Part shown: piece by piece, positions 18,617 through 26,652 of the stretch
Numbering within the stretch: position 1 is the stretch's first letter
Layout of the letters: each line of letters opens with the position of its first letter
Assembly: GCF_000429645.1 (NCBI RefSeq)
Contig: NZ_KE386935.1
Location: 56,402 to 120,401 of the forward strand
DNA: 64,000 bases
Origin: Niveispirillum irakense DSM 11586
GTDB lineage: Bacteria > Pseudomonadota > Alphaproteobacteria > Azospirillales > Azospirillaceae
Direction of reading: 5' to 3'
Notes under the pieces: model-generated
Told to the model about the DNA's origin: nothing
Database searches by the model: none
Seen by the model: only the letters and a program-made list of their open reading frames with translations
Translations under genes and position numbers: made by a program

Positions 18617-20782
18617 TCAGAACTTGCGGGTCAGCGAGGCGAGGATGGTGCGGTCCTTGGCCGCCACGCAATAGCCGTCCGGCGGCGTGGAAAGACCGCA
18701 GGTGGCATAATATTTCTTGTTGAACAGGTTGCTGGCATTGACCGAGGCAACCCAGTTCTCGTGCGTGGCAGAGATCATGGCATCGACCAGCGTCACCGAG
18801 GGCGTCAGCAGCGTCTGGCTGGTGTCGATCTTATTACCGATATAGCGGACACCGGCACCCGCCTTCATCGTCCAGTCCGGCCCGACCTCAAAGCTCTTGG
18901 CCCCCCAGAAGGAGGCAAGCTGCTTGGGAATATCGACCAGCCGGTCACCCGCCGTCAGGCTCTGGCTGGAGGTCAGCACCTCCGCATCGGTGTAGCTGTA
19001 GGCGGCGGCCACCTCATAATCATCCGGCAGGCGGATGGTGGCTTCCAGTTCCACGCCCTTGGACCCGACCGAACCACCCTGGATGAAGTTCTGGATATTG
19101 GTCGGGTCTTGGGAGACGTAGTTGGATTCCTTGATATCGAAATAGGCGACGGTAAACAGGGTGCCGCGCATCGGCTCCCATTTGGCGCCGCCTTCATATT
19201 GCCGGGCGGTGCGCGGTTGGAAGGCATTGCCGAAATAATCCCCACCCGGCACCGGCAGGAAGGATTCCGAATAGCTGAAATAGGGGGAGATGCCGGCGAA
19301 CAATTCCGCAATCACACCGCCGCGGAACGACCAGGCACTTTGATCCACCTCGGTCACGCCATTGCGCTTGGACGTGCTCTTGTCCCGGCGCACACCCAGC
19401 AGCACATGGATGCGATCATCATAGCTGAGCTGGTTCTGGGCATAAAAACCAAGCTGGGTGCTGCGATAATCCAGGAAATTGGTGTACCCATAATCAAAAT
19501 CCGCGCCATATTGCGGATTGTAGATATTGATCGGCGGCGGGCTGCCGCCGGCAAAACAGCCGAACAGCCCTTCAAAACCGTTGCAGGAGAAGCCTTCCGC
19601 CTTGTTCTGGTCGAACCAGGTGTAATCCACACCGAACAGCATCGTGTGCTTGATCGGCCCGGTATTGAAGGCAACGGAGATGTTGTTATCCGTGTTCAGC
19701 ACCTTGCTCTTCTCGCGGTTGACGTAGAATTCACGCCGCAACAGCGTCTCTTCTGCGTCTGCGAAGGGGCTGACATAGACGGCATAGCCACCGTCGGAGA
19801 AATCGCCATACACCTCCTTATAGTCCGTATCCATGGTGGAATAGCGGGTACGGCTGTTGAAGGTGATGTTGGGCGCGAAACGGTGGGTCACCAGCAGGGC
19901 CCCGGACATATATTCCGTGTCCATGCCGTTAAAGCCCGGCTCCCCCTGGAAGAAGTTGAAAGCCACCTTCTTCGTCTGGTTGGGCGCCAGCAGCGATTTG
20001 GAAACCGGCACGTAACCCAGCGAACCCTGGCTGTCATCCTGATAGAGACCGATCAGCGTCACGTCCGTATCCGGCGTCGCTTCCCAGGTCAGGGACGGGT
20101 TGATCAGGATACGGTCATCGGCCGTGCCCCATTGGGATTCCCCGTCCCGGCCCAGGGCCACGATGCGGGCGGCCACCGTATCGGACAGGGCACCGGTCAG
20201 GTCGCCCTGGATCTGCTTGCGCTTATCGGTGCCCAGAACAACCCCGACCTCACCTCCGGTCTGGAATTTCGGCAGTTTGCTGGCACCGTTCAGAATGCCG
20301 CCGGGACCACCCGCGCCATACAGCACGGATGAGGGGCCGCGCAGCACCTCGGCGCGTTCCAGCGTATAGGTCTCCAGCCGCGCGCCATAGATGAAGTCGG
20401 GCATGCGCTTCAGCCCGTCCAGATATTGCGCCGCCTCAAAACCACGGGCGATGACGAAATCCCCGCGGGAATCCACACTGGCCGCCGCCGAGACACCGGC
20501 GCTGTAGCGGAAGATATCCTGCATGTCGACCGCCGTGCGGTCGCGGAATTCCTGGTCGGTGATGACGCTGATCGCCTGCGGCGTTTCAATCAGCGCGGCA
20601 TTGGTCTTGGTCCCGACCAAAGCCCGGTCGGCCGTGACGACGATTTCCTCAAGCTCGACCCGTTCCTCGGATTGGGCGAGTGCGCCACTTGTGGCGACAA
20701 GCAAACATCCGGTCGATAAAAGCGCCCGTCGCAGCGCCTTCTTCGATAATGAGAACCCGTTCCCGCTAAGCATCCATGCCAT
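18617..20782 (-). CDS. TonB-dependent receptor, siderophore-receptor type
   Basis: A 721-residue outer-membrane receptor similar in layout to the FhuA/FoxA siderophore class (TIGR01783). The signal peptide ends near GALAQS (about residue 37). The TonB box region ELEEIVVTA is followed by the plug motif SAALIETPQAISVITDQEFRDR-type sequence, here with NAALIETPQAISVI, and by LRGPSSVLYGAGGPGGILN. The C-terminus is aromatic (LTRKF). GGGGAAA precedes the ATG by six bases. Unlike the receptor at 57964, no Fur-like box is visible upstream, and the downstream partner is a lipoprotein amidohydrolase. The cargo may therefore be an amide-containing compound rather than iron. Confidence 0.88.
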   Translation of the reverse strand: MAWMLSGNGFSLSKKALRRALLSTGCLLVATSGALAQSEERVELEEIVVTADRALVGTKTNAALIETPQAISVITDQEFRDRTAVDMQDIFRYSAGVSAAASVDSRGDFVIARGFEAAQYLDGLKRMPDFIYGARLETYTLERAEVLRGPSSVLYGAGGPGGILNGASKLPKFQTGGEVGVVLGTDKRKQIQGDLTGALSDTVAARIVALGRDGESQWGTADDRILINPSLTWEATPDTDVTLIGLYQDDSQGSLGYVPVSKSLLAPNQTKKVAFNFFQGEPGFNGMDTEYMSGALLVTHRFAPNITFNSRTRYSTMDTDYKEVYGDFSDGGYAVYVSPFADAEETLLRREFYVNREKSKVLNTDNNISVAFNTGPIKHTMLFGVDYTWFDQNKAEGFSCNGFEGLFGCFAGGSPPPINIYNPQYGADFDYGYTNFLDYRSTQLGFYAQNQLSYDDRIHVLLGVRRDKSTSKRNGVTEVDQSAWSFRGGVIAELFAGISPYFSYSESFLPVPGGDYFGNAFQPRTARQYEGGAKWEPMRGTLFTVAYFDIKESNYVSQDPTNIQNFIQGGSVGSKGVELEATIRLPDDYEVAAAYSYTDAEVLTSSQSLTAGDRLVDIPKQLASFWGAKSFEVGPDWTMKAGAGVRYIGNKIDTSQTLLTPSVTLVDAMISATHENWVASVNASNLFNKKYYATCGLSTPPDGYCVAAKDRTILASLTRKF

Positions 20783-21136
20783 TGTGTTTCCCCGTAGCCA
20801 TCCCTGTTGAAGTCTCCCACGCCGATTTCTTGTCTTTGCCTGGTGTTCGTGCAGGGGTTAGTCCGCCTGTCAACGGTCTTCAGCTTTGCGCAAAGCCGGC
20901 CCGGACGTGACCGGCTTTTCAGGGTAAAGCAGGGGCAAGACGGGTAATAGCCACTCGCAACAAGCATATCCCTGGCTTTGCGCCCTACCCCAAAGCCAAG
21001 AGAGCCCAAGGATTTACCCGGATCGCCCCGGCCTTACCCTTTCCCCGCATTGCGGCCACGACACGCCTGCCGAAATCTTCGTCGCAGCAAAAGGCAGCCG
21101 CCGATGGCCAGGATTCGTCAACAGGGGGGACATTCA
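20783..21136. other. Divergent intergenic region with two palindromes
   Basis: This 354-base gap between the TonB receptor (minus) and the esterase (plus) has no supportable gene. It contains GCTTTGCGCAAAGC (20883-20896), a perfect 14-bp palindrome. It also has eight-base arms TGGCTTTG / CAAAGCCA (20973-20980 and 20991-20998). Both share the GCTTTG half-site and are operator candidates. Confidence 0.45.
20883..20896. promoter_or_regulatory. Perfect 14-bp palindrome, candidate operator
   Basis: GCTTTGCGCAAAGC lies about 100 bases upstream of the TonB receptor start. A related inverted repeat with the same GCTTTG half-site occurs at 20973-20998, nearer the esterase gene. The regulator is unknown. 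Confidence 0.4.
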
Positions 21137-22099
21137 ATGGATATGGACGGGATCGACCCGGACCTGCGCCGCTTCGTTACGCAGATGCGCCAGGACTGGC
21201 AGCTTTACCCCCCGCTGCCCAGCCTGCCCTTCCCCGAACAGCGCGCCATTGCAGAAAAGGTCCGCGCGAAATGGACAGAAGGGGGCCCGCAGATGGCAGC
21301 AACGGAAACGTTCGAGATGGACCCCGGTGCCGGCCCGCTGCGCATCCGGATTTATCGCCCAACCAAGACAGCGACAGCACAACCAGCCATGGTCTATCTG
21401 CATGGTGGCGGTTTCACCCTGTTCAGCATCGACACGCATGACCGGCTGATGCGGGAATATGCCGTCGCCGGGGGCTTCGTCGTGATCGGGGTGGATTATC
21501 CGCTGGCACCGGAAGCAAAATTCCCCATCGCCCTGGACCGGATCGAAGCGCTGATGCGCTGGCTGGGGCAGCATGCCGGCCAATGGGGGATCGACCCCGC
21601 GCGCATCGCCATGGGCGGCGATTCCGCCGGCGGCAATTTCTCCATCGCCACCTGCCTGCGCCTACGCGACCGGGGTGAGGGTGGGCTGGTGAAAGCGACC
21701 CTGTCCAATTATGGCGGTTTCACCACCGCCATTTCCGACGAGGCGGAAGCAAGGTTCGGCGGCCCTGGCTCCATCATGGACCGGGCAGAGGCCCGGCAAT
21801 ATTGGGCGAATTATCTGCGGGACGACGCAGACAGCCAGAACCCATATGCCTGCCCGCTGCTGGCCGACCTGCATGACCTGCCGCCAACCCTTCTGATCGT
21901 GCCAGAAATGGACATCGTGGCCGAACAAAGCCTGCTGATGCACCAGAAGCTGCTGCGCGCCGGCGTGCCGGCCCGTTGCACGCTCTATCCCGGCGCCATC
22001 CACAGTTTCCTGGAAGCCATGTCCATTTCGCCCCTGGCGCGGCAGGCCATCCGCGAAGGGGCGGACTTCATCGCCCACCACCTTCGGTCAACCTGCTAA
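21137..22099 (+). CDS. Alpha/beta hydrolase, HSL-type esterase/lipase
   Basis: A 320-residue carboxylesterase of the hormone-sensitive-lipase group (alpha/beta hydrolase fold 3). The oxyanion-hole motif HGGGF is at about 89-93. The nucleophile Ser163 lies in GDSAGG, and the acid Asp259 (PEMDIV) and His289 (GAIHSF) complete the triad. There is no signal peptide, so it is cytosolic. The ATG at 21137 has GGGGGGAC about five bases before it; a longer in-frame start at 20978 runs through promoter-like sequence. It converges on the SDR gene, with a perfect hairpin between the stops. The natural ester is not known. Confidence 0.88.
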   Translation: MDMDGIDPDLRRFVTQMRQDWQLYPPLPSLPFPEQRAIAEKVRAKWTEGGPQMAATETFEMDPGAGPLRIRIYRPTKTATAQPAMVYLHGGGFTLFSIDTHDRLMREYAVAGGFVVIGVDYPLAPEAKFPIALDRIEALMRWLGQHAGQWGIDPARIAMGGDSAGGNFSIATCLRLRDRGEGGLVKATLSNYGGFTTAISDEAEARFGGPGSIMDRAEARQYWANYLRDDADSQNPYACPLLADLHDLPPTLLIVPEMDIVAEQSLLMHQKLLRAGVPARCTLYPGAIHSFLEAMSISPLARQAIREGADFIAHHLRSTC

Positions 22100-22109
22100 T
22101 AACCTGTCC

Positions 22110-22131
22110 CGGTGATCGCAACCGATCACCG
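22110..22131. terminator. Bidirectional hairpin between esterase and SDR genes
   Basis: CGGTGATCG (22110-22118) and CGATCACCG (22123-22131) pair perfectly with a CAAC loop, exactly between the two convergent stop codons. It has no T run on either side. Confidence 0.6.
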
Positions 22132-22133
22132 CC

Positions 22134-23093
22134 TCAATCACCGGCGCCAACATAGGCCGGCTTGGCAGGCGCAGGAGATGCCCATCGCAGCGGCCCGACA
22201 AGCGCGGTCGAAATATCCCACAGGCGCGCTGAAACACCGGTATCCAGCGCCTGAGGCGGGATTTTTGCCGGGGCGGGCCAGCCCCGGGTTTCCGACAGCC
22301 TGTCCGGACCGTAATAGCCCCCGCCATGTGCCTGGGGTGCGGTCGCCGCATGCAGCAGGGGCAGCGCCCCCTGTGCCACCGGCTGGAACAGGAACCAGAG
22401 CAGGCTGCGCGTCAGGCCCATTGCACTCCAGCGGCCGGGGGCATTGTGCAGCAGGTCGGTGCGCGCGATACCGGGATGCGCGCCGATACTGGTGATACCC
22501 CAGCCGCCCGCCTCGCTGCGCCGCTGCAACTCCAGCGCAAACATCAGGCACGCCAGTTTTGATTGGCTGTAAGCCACCATGGGCTTGTAAGTTCTGCGGG
22601 CATTCAGATCGTCAAAATCGATAGCACCCTCGCGGGCGGCAATGCTGGATACAGTCACCACCCTTGCATCGCGACCATTGCGCATCAGCGGCATCAGCAG
22701 GCCCGTCAGCGCGAAATGGCCCAGATAATTGGTGCCGAATTGCAGTTCAAAACCGTCGGCGGTTTCCAGCCGTCTGGGGGGCACCATCACCCCGGCATTG
22801 TTGACCAGCAGGTCAAGCATGTCCTGCTGCGCCCGCAGCCGCTCCCCAAAAGCCGTGATGGAGGAGAGATCGGCAAGATCAACCTGCTCGAACCGGATAG
22901 ACGCCGACGCAACCTGCTGCTGGATGCGCGTCACCGCCGCGGCACCCTTATCCGGGTTGCGGCCCGCGATGACAATATCCGCTCCCGCCTGTGCCAGGGC
23001 CAAAGCCACCTCGAAACCCAGCCCACCCGCACCCGTGACAATGGCCGAACGACCCTTTTGGGAAGGAATGTCCGCAGCCGTCCATTTCACCAT
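22134..23093 (-). CDS. Short-chain dehydrogenase/reductase (retinol-dehydrogenase-like)
   Basis: A 319-residue NAD(P)-dependent oxidoreductase. The dinucleotide motif TGAGGLGFE spans about 20-28, NNAGVM marks the core strand, and the catalytic YSQSK supplies Tyr and Lys. The extended C-terminus and FGTNYLGHFALT motif are typical of the WWOX/retinol-dehydrogenase-like SDR group. The ATG at 23093 has AGGCAGGAT upstream. It diverges from a TetR gene across 77 bases that contain a perfect operator-like palindrome. It is therefore probably the regulator's main target, induced by a small hydrophobic aldehyde, ketone or related ligand (inference). Confidence 0.87.
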   Translation of the reverse strand: MVKWTAADIPSQKGRSAIVTGAGGLGFEVALALAQAGADIVIAGRNPDKGAAAVTRIQQQVASASIRFEQVDLADLSSITAFGERLRAQQDMLDLLVNNAGVMVPPRRLETADGFELQFGTNYLGHFALTGLLMPLMRNGRDARVVTVSSIAAREGAIDFDDLNARRTYKPMVAYSQSKLACLMFALELQRRSEAGGWGITSIGAHPGIARTDLLHNAPGRWSAMGLTRSLLWFLFQPVAQGALPLLHAATAPQAHGGGYYGPDRLSETRGWPAPAKIPPQALDTGVSARLWDISTALVGPLRWASPAPAKPAYVGAGD

Positions 23094-23122
23094 GATCCTG
23101 CCTTTCACAAAAACCGCACTTG

Positions 23123-23153
23123 GTGTAAAATTATAATTACACTGAGTGTAATT
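23123..23153. promoter_or_regulatory. Likely TetR operator in the SDR/TetR divergent promoter
   Basis: AATTACACT (23135-23143), G, AGTGTAATT (23145-23153) is a perfect 19-bp palindrome. The left half-site is shared with a second overlapping inverted repeat, GTGTAA (23123-23128) with TTACAC (23137-23142). It lies 18 bases before the tetR start and 42 bases before the SDR start, so one bound dimer could cover both promoters. Confidence 0.7.
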
Positions 23154-23170
23154 TTTTCAAGAGCTTTTTT

Positions 23171-23770
23171 ATGAAGAACGACAAGACGGGTGCGCCCGCC
23201 GAAGGGGTGAGGGAGCGCAAGCGTCGGGAAACCCTGCAACGCATCACGCAAGCCGGTATCAGCCTGTTCATCGAGAAGGGATATGACGCGGCCACACTGG
23301 ACGAAATTGCGGCCAGGGCCGGCATCTCGCGGCGAACGTTTTTTTACTATTTCAAATCCAAGGACGAGATTCTGCTCTCCGCGCAGAGCGGTATGGGTGA
23401 GGCGATTGTCGCGGCCCTGCTTACCAGCGCCCCGGACAAGCGGCCTCTGGCGGCAATCCGTGAAGCGGTCATCAAGGTCTGCGCGCCTTACCCCACCGCT
23501 GACCTGATCGCGCTGGACCGTCTGATGCGGTCCAACGCCACGGTTCAGGCCCGGAAGCAGGCCAACTATATCCAGCATGAGCAGACCTTGTTCGCGGCCT
23601 TGCGCCAACGCTGGCCGGAGGCGGGACGCGAAACGGCACTCCGCCTTGTCGCCATGATGGGTATCAGCGCCATGCGGCTTGCCTTCGACATGCTCAGCCA
23701 GGAGGAAGGCAGGCGGCCCATCGTGGGCCTGCTGAACGAGACGTTCGACGCGCTGGAGTCCGAGCTTTAG
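23171..23770 (+). CDS. TetR/AcrR-family transcriptional regulator
   Basis: A 199-residue repressor. The N-terminal TetR DNA-binding domain covers about 14-62 (ERKRRETLQRITQAGISLFIEKGYDAATLDEIA, then AGISRRTFFYYFKSKDEIL). The C-terminal ligand-binding helices show no recognisable specificity. It diverges from the SDR gene with a perfect palindrome between. The last stop codon, TAG, is part of a TTAG sequence duplicated on both sides of the MITE that begins at 23771, so the element inserted at the very end of this gene without changing the protein. Confidence 0.9.
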   Translation: MKNDKTGAPAEGVRERKRRETLQRITQAGISLFIEKGYDAATLDEIAARAGISRRTFFYYFKSKDEILLSAQSGMGEAIVAALLTSAPDKRPLAAIREAVIKVCAPYPTADLIALDRLMRSNATVQARKQANYIQHEQTLFAALRQRWPEAGRETALRLVAMMGISAMRLAFDMLSQEEGRRPIVGLLNETFDALESEL

Positions 23771-23928
23771 CAGGGTGTGGAAAAAGGCTTTTGCGTCGCG
23801 AGGTCGGGGAATTTTCGGCACGATTAGGAAAGGCCGAAGCAAGATACTGGTGGTATCTTGCGAGGGCTTGACGCGAGATTGCCGAAAATAACCCGGCCGC
23901 AGCAGCAAAATGGTTTTTCCACACCCTG
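23771..23928. mobile_element. 158-bp MITE-like element with terminal inverted repeats
   Basis: The ends are perfect 15-base inverted repeats CAGGGTGTGGAAAAA (23771-23785) and TTTTTCCACACCCTG (23914-23928), and imperfect pairing continues inward. TTAG is duplicated directly on both flanks (23767-23770 and 23929-23932), as expected for a target site duplication. The inside has further nested pairing: TTTTCGGCA with TGCCGAAAA, and GCAAGATAC with GTATCTTGC around a five-base loop. There is no transposase, so it would be mobilised in trans. A four-base YTAR-type duplication fits IS5-group transposition (inference). Confidence 0.75.
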
Positions 23929-24026
23929 TTAGCCATCTGGTGAACAGAGCCACCCCCGTTCCACCCTGTCCCCTCTCACTTCAGGCAGACTGACCGCCTG
24001 AACCGAAAGGCGGCGAGGACAGAGCG

Positions 24027-24848
24027 ATGGTACGGATGCGGCGGGGCTATGTGGATGGGCCTTACGGGCAGATCCATTATCTGGACGGGCAGCAGGGGCG
24101 ACCGCTGGTGCTGCTGCATCAGGCGATCCAGAACGCCAACCAGTTCGATTACGTGTTCGGCCCCCTGCTGGAGCGGGGCATCCGCCCCATCGCCATTGAC
24201 CTGCCGGGCTTTGGCCAGTCCGATGCGCCGCCTGCCCCACCGACCATTGCCGATTATGCCGGCGTGCTGGTGCCCGTGCTGGATGCGCTTGGCATCGCCA
24301 AGGCCGCCGTCGGCGGCCACCATACCGGCGCGCTGGTCAGCAACGAAGCCGCCTTGCTCTATCCCGACCGGGTATCAGCCGCCATCCTGGGTGGCCAGAT
24401 GCTGATCAGCGATGCCGTGCGCCAGCACCTGATGACCGACATTGTGGAACGGGAAAAGAATTTCCAGGCGCTGCCTGGCGCCGCCCATATGGTGGAAGTT
24501 GCTGCCATCCGCGAGCGTTATGCCGCTGGCACCGTCACGCCCGCGCGCATCAGTGAGTATGTGGTCCAGGCCCTGCAGGCGCTGTCGCAGGGCACCTATT
24601 GGTGGGGCCATAATGCCGCCTTCACCTATCATCAGGAAGAAAGGCTGCGTCAGATCACCCAGCCCACCCTGATCCTGACCAATACCGGCGACATGATCTA
24701 TCAGGCCGCCCTGGAAGCGAAGAAGCTGCGTCCGGACTTCGCCTTCGTTGCCTTGGAAGGGGGCGGGATTGATATTGTCGATCAACAGCCGGTGGAATGG
24801 GCTGACGCCATTGCCACCTTCCTGCAAACCATCGAAAATAATCAATAA
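24027..24848 (+). CDS. Alpha/beta-fold hydrolase-like protein lacking usual catalytic Ser and His
   Basis: A 273-residue protein with the alpha/beta-hydrolase layout: PLVLLHQAI at the oxyanion region (about 26-34), IAIDLPGFGQSD (about 55-66) and a nucleophile elbow at about 97-101. The elbow reads GHHTG, so the position that is Ser, Asp or Cys in active enzymes is His99. Near the C-terminus, where the catalytic His is expected, the sequence is GGGIDIVDQQP, with no His. The fold is clear but ordinary esterase chemistry is not. GAGGAC precedes the ATG. It stands alone after the MITE and converges on the orphan gene at 24855. Confidence 0.8.
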   Translation: MVRMRRGYVDGPYGQIHYLDGQQGRPLVLLHQAIQNANQFDYVFGPLLERGIRPIAIDLPGFGQSDAPPAPPTIADYAGVLVPVLDALGIAKAAVGGHHTGALVSNEAALLYPDRVSAAILGGQMLISDAVRQHLMTDIVEREKNFQALPGAAHMVEVAAIRERYAAGTVTPARISEYVVQALQALSQGTYWWGHNAAFTYHQEERLRQITQPTLILTNTGDMIYQAALEAKKLRPDFAFVALEGGGIDIVDQQPVEWADAIATFLQTIENNQ

Positions 24849-24856
24849 TATTGATT
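24840..24856. terminator. A+T-rich hairpin spanning two convergent stop codons
   Basis: AATCAATA and TATTGATT pair around a single A. The structure covers the TAA of the alpha/beta protein and reaches the TAA of the orphan gene on the other strand. It is small and A+T-rich, so a terminator function is uncertain. Confidence 0.35.
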
Positions 24857-25304
24857 AAACCATCCATTTTGAAAATTTATTAAATAAAATATAATTCTTC
24901 ATCTTTTCCTCTATATTAAGCAAACTATTTTCAGCATCAATCGGATCAACTGGATGATTGTTTTCTATTTTATATTTGAATTTTTCCATGACTTGTGAAA
25001 AATTTTTCAGTTCTGAATGAATACCTTTTTTATCGTCAAACAAAAATAGAGACTCTCTCATCGAAATTGTAAATAATTCTTTACTTTTTTTGATTTCATC
25101 ATTTGACTTTTTCTCATTAACAGCAATATAATAAATCACGCAGTTTTTATAAATTTCAAATCTTTTCGCATATATGTCAAATCTGAGCTTTTCCCTTGCT
25201 ATTCTCATTTGCGAAAAAGCAATAAAGACTGCCAAAAATGCCACAAAAACTGTTAGAAATGTTGAAATCTGTTGAATGGAAAGACCTATACACATGATGT
25301 CCAT
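24855..25304 (-). CDS. Orphan low-GC membrane-anchored protein, function unknown
   Basis: A 149-residue protein I do not recognise. One hydrophobic segment (about residues 10-30, ISTFLTVFVAFLAVFIAFS) is followed by a Lys/Glu/Asn-rich helical cytoplasmic part. Base composition is far more A+T-rich than every neighbour (about 30% GC by eye), and codons such as AAA, ATA and TTT dominate, so recent horizontal acquisition is likely. The start is uncertain: ATG 25304 has only a weak upstream TAGG, another ATG lies three codons downstream, and a longer frame extends to 25349. It sits between the alpha/beta-fold gene and the TRAP operon with no partner gene. A phage-defence or stress role is conceivable but unsupported. 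Confidence 0.6.
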   Translation of the reverse strand: MDIMCIGLSIQQISTFLTVFVAFLAVFIAFSQMRIAREKLRFDIYAKRFEIYKNCVIYYIAVNEKKSNDEIKKSKELFTISMRESLFLFDDKKGIHSELKNFSQVMEKFKYKIENNHPVDPIDAENSLLNIEEKMKNYILFNKFSKWMV

Positions 25305-25371
25305 CCTATAAAAGCCTAACGAGCCGACGAGGGGTGACGAAACCATCACAAAGCGCCACCCCTATATAGCA

Positions 25372-26652
25372 CTATTTGAACATGTTCGGCAACGTTAGGG
25401 AAATGGCAGGCACATAGGTGATCAATATCAGTGTCACCAGCAGCGCCATATAGAAGGGGAAGATCGACTTCACCGCCTGTTCGATCCGGATCTTCCCCAC
25501 GGCCGCGCCGACAAACAGCACCGATCCAACCGGCGGCGTCACCAGCCCGATACCAAGATTAAGCATCATGATGATGCCGAAATGCACCGGGTCCACCCCC
25601 ACCTGCATTGCCACCGGCAGCAGGATCGGCGTGGTGATGACGATCAGCGGCGACATGTCCATGAAGGTGCCCAGCAGCAACAGCACCACATTGATGATCA
25701 GCAGCACCAGGATCGGGTTATCGGTCAGCGCGGTGATCAGTCCGGCAAGCTGGGCCGGCGCTTCCATGATGGCCAGCGCATAGCCGAAGGCCGTCGCCGC
25801 CCCGATGATCATCAGCACCATGGCAGTGATGCGCACCGACTGCATCACCGATTCCATGAATTTCCGCAGGCCGAGCGAGCGATAGACCAGCGCGCCGACC
25901 AGAACCGTATAGACAACCGCGATGGCCGACGATTCCGTCGGCGTGAAAATGCCCGACAGGATGCCGCCCATGATGATGACAGCCGTCATGATCCCCGGCA
26001 GGGCGAAGACCAGCGCCTGGAACAGCACCCGAAAGCCGGGGAATGTGCCGGTGGGATAATTACGCTTGCGCGCCACCAGCCAAGCTGTCAACCCAAGCAA
26101 GGCGGCCGCCAGCAGGCCGGGAAATACCCCGGCCAGGAACAGGTCGCTGATCGACACGCCAATGCCGCTGGCCGCCGAATAGATGATCATATTGTGCGAA
26201 GGTGGGATCAGCAGCCCGACAATGGCCGCCGTCACCGTGACATTCACCGCATAATCGCCATCATAACCCTTTTCCCGCATCAACGGGATGAGGGTGGAGC
26301 CCATGGCGCTGGCGCTGGCGATGGCCGATCCGGACACCGCCCCGAACAGGGTGGAAGCGCCGACATTGACCAGCCCCAGCCCGCCCCGTGCCGGGGCGAA
26401 CAGCGCATCGGCCACCCGTACCAGCCGTTCCGCGATGCCGGACCGGTACATCAGGTCACCGGCGAAAATGAAAAACGGGATAGCCATCAGGGAGAAGACG
26501 CTGATGCCCGAAGCCATGCGCTGGAACACCACCACCAGCGGGATATCCAGTGCCAGGAAGCAGGCGATGGACGCGCCCAGCAGGGCGAAAGCCACCGGAA
26601 CGCCCAGCGCCAGCAGGACGATAAGGGTGATGCCGAGGATTGCGATTTCCAT
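25372..26652 (-). CDS. TRAP transporter large permease (DctM)
   Basis: A 426-residue integral membrane protein with about twelve to thirteen hydrophobic helices. It is the proton- or sodium-driven channel subunit of a TRAP transporter. Family features include ALGVPVAFALLG near the start, IPFFIFAGDLMYRSGIAERLV, VNVGASTLFGAVSGSAIASA and the C-terminal GLVTPPVGSVLFVGAAVGK. It overlaps the DctQ stop by one base (TAATG), so translation is coupled. With the binding protein and small permease it forms a full system. Sugar acid uptake is a likely role in view of the nearby operator at 28260 shared with pectin genes. Confidence 0.93.
   Translation of the reverse strand: MEIAILGITLIVLLALGVPVAFALLGASIACFLALDIPLVVVFQRMASGISVFSLMAIPFFIFAGDLMYRSGIAERLVRVADALFAPARGGLGLVNVGASTLFGAVSGSAIASASAMGSTLIPLMREKGYDGDYAVNVTVTAAIVGLLIPPSHNMIIYSAASGIGVSISDLFLAGVFPGLLAAALLGLTAWLVARKRNYPTGTFPGFRVLFQALVFALPGIMTAVIIMGGILSGIFTPTESSAIAVVYTVLVGALVYRSLGLRKFMESVMQSVRITAMVLMIIGAATAFGYALAIMEAPAQLAGLITALTDNPILVLLIINVVLLLLGTFMDMSPLIVITTPILLPVAMQVGVDPVHFGIIMMLNLGIGLVTPPVGSVLFVGAAVGKIRIEQAVKSIFPFYMALLVTLILITYVPAISLTLPNMFK

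Noticed and set aside
16783..18723. Long plus-strand open frame opposite the amidohydrolase
   Set aside because: It is a composition artefact opposite a gene with a signal peptide, lipobox and metal motif. It has no recognisable protein features of its own.
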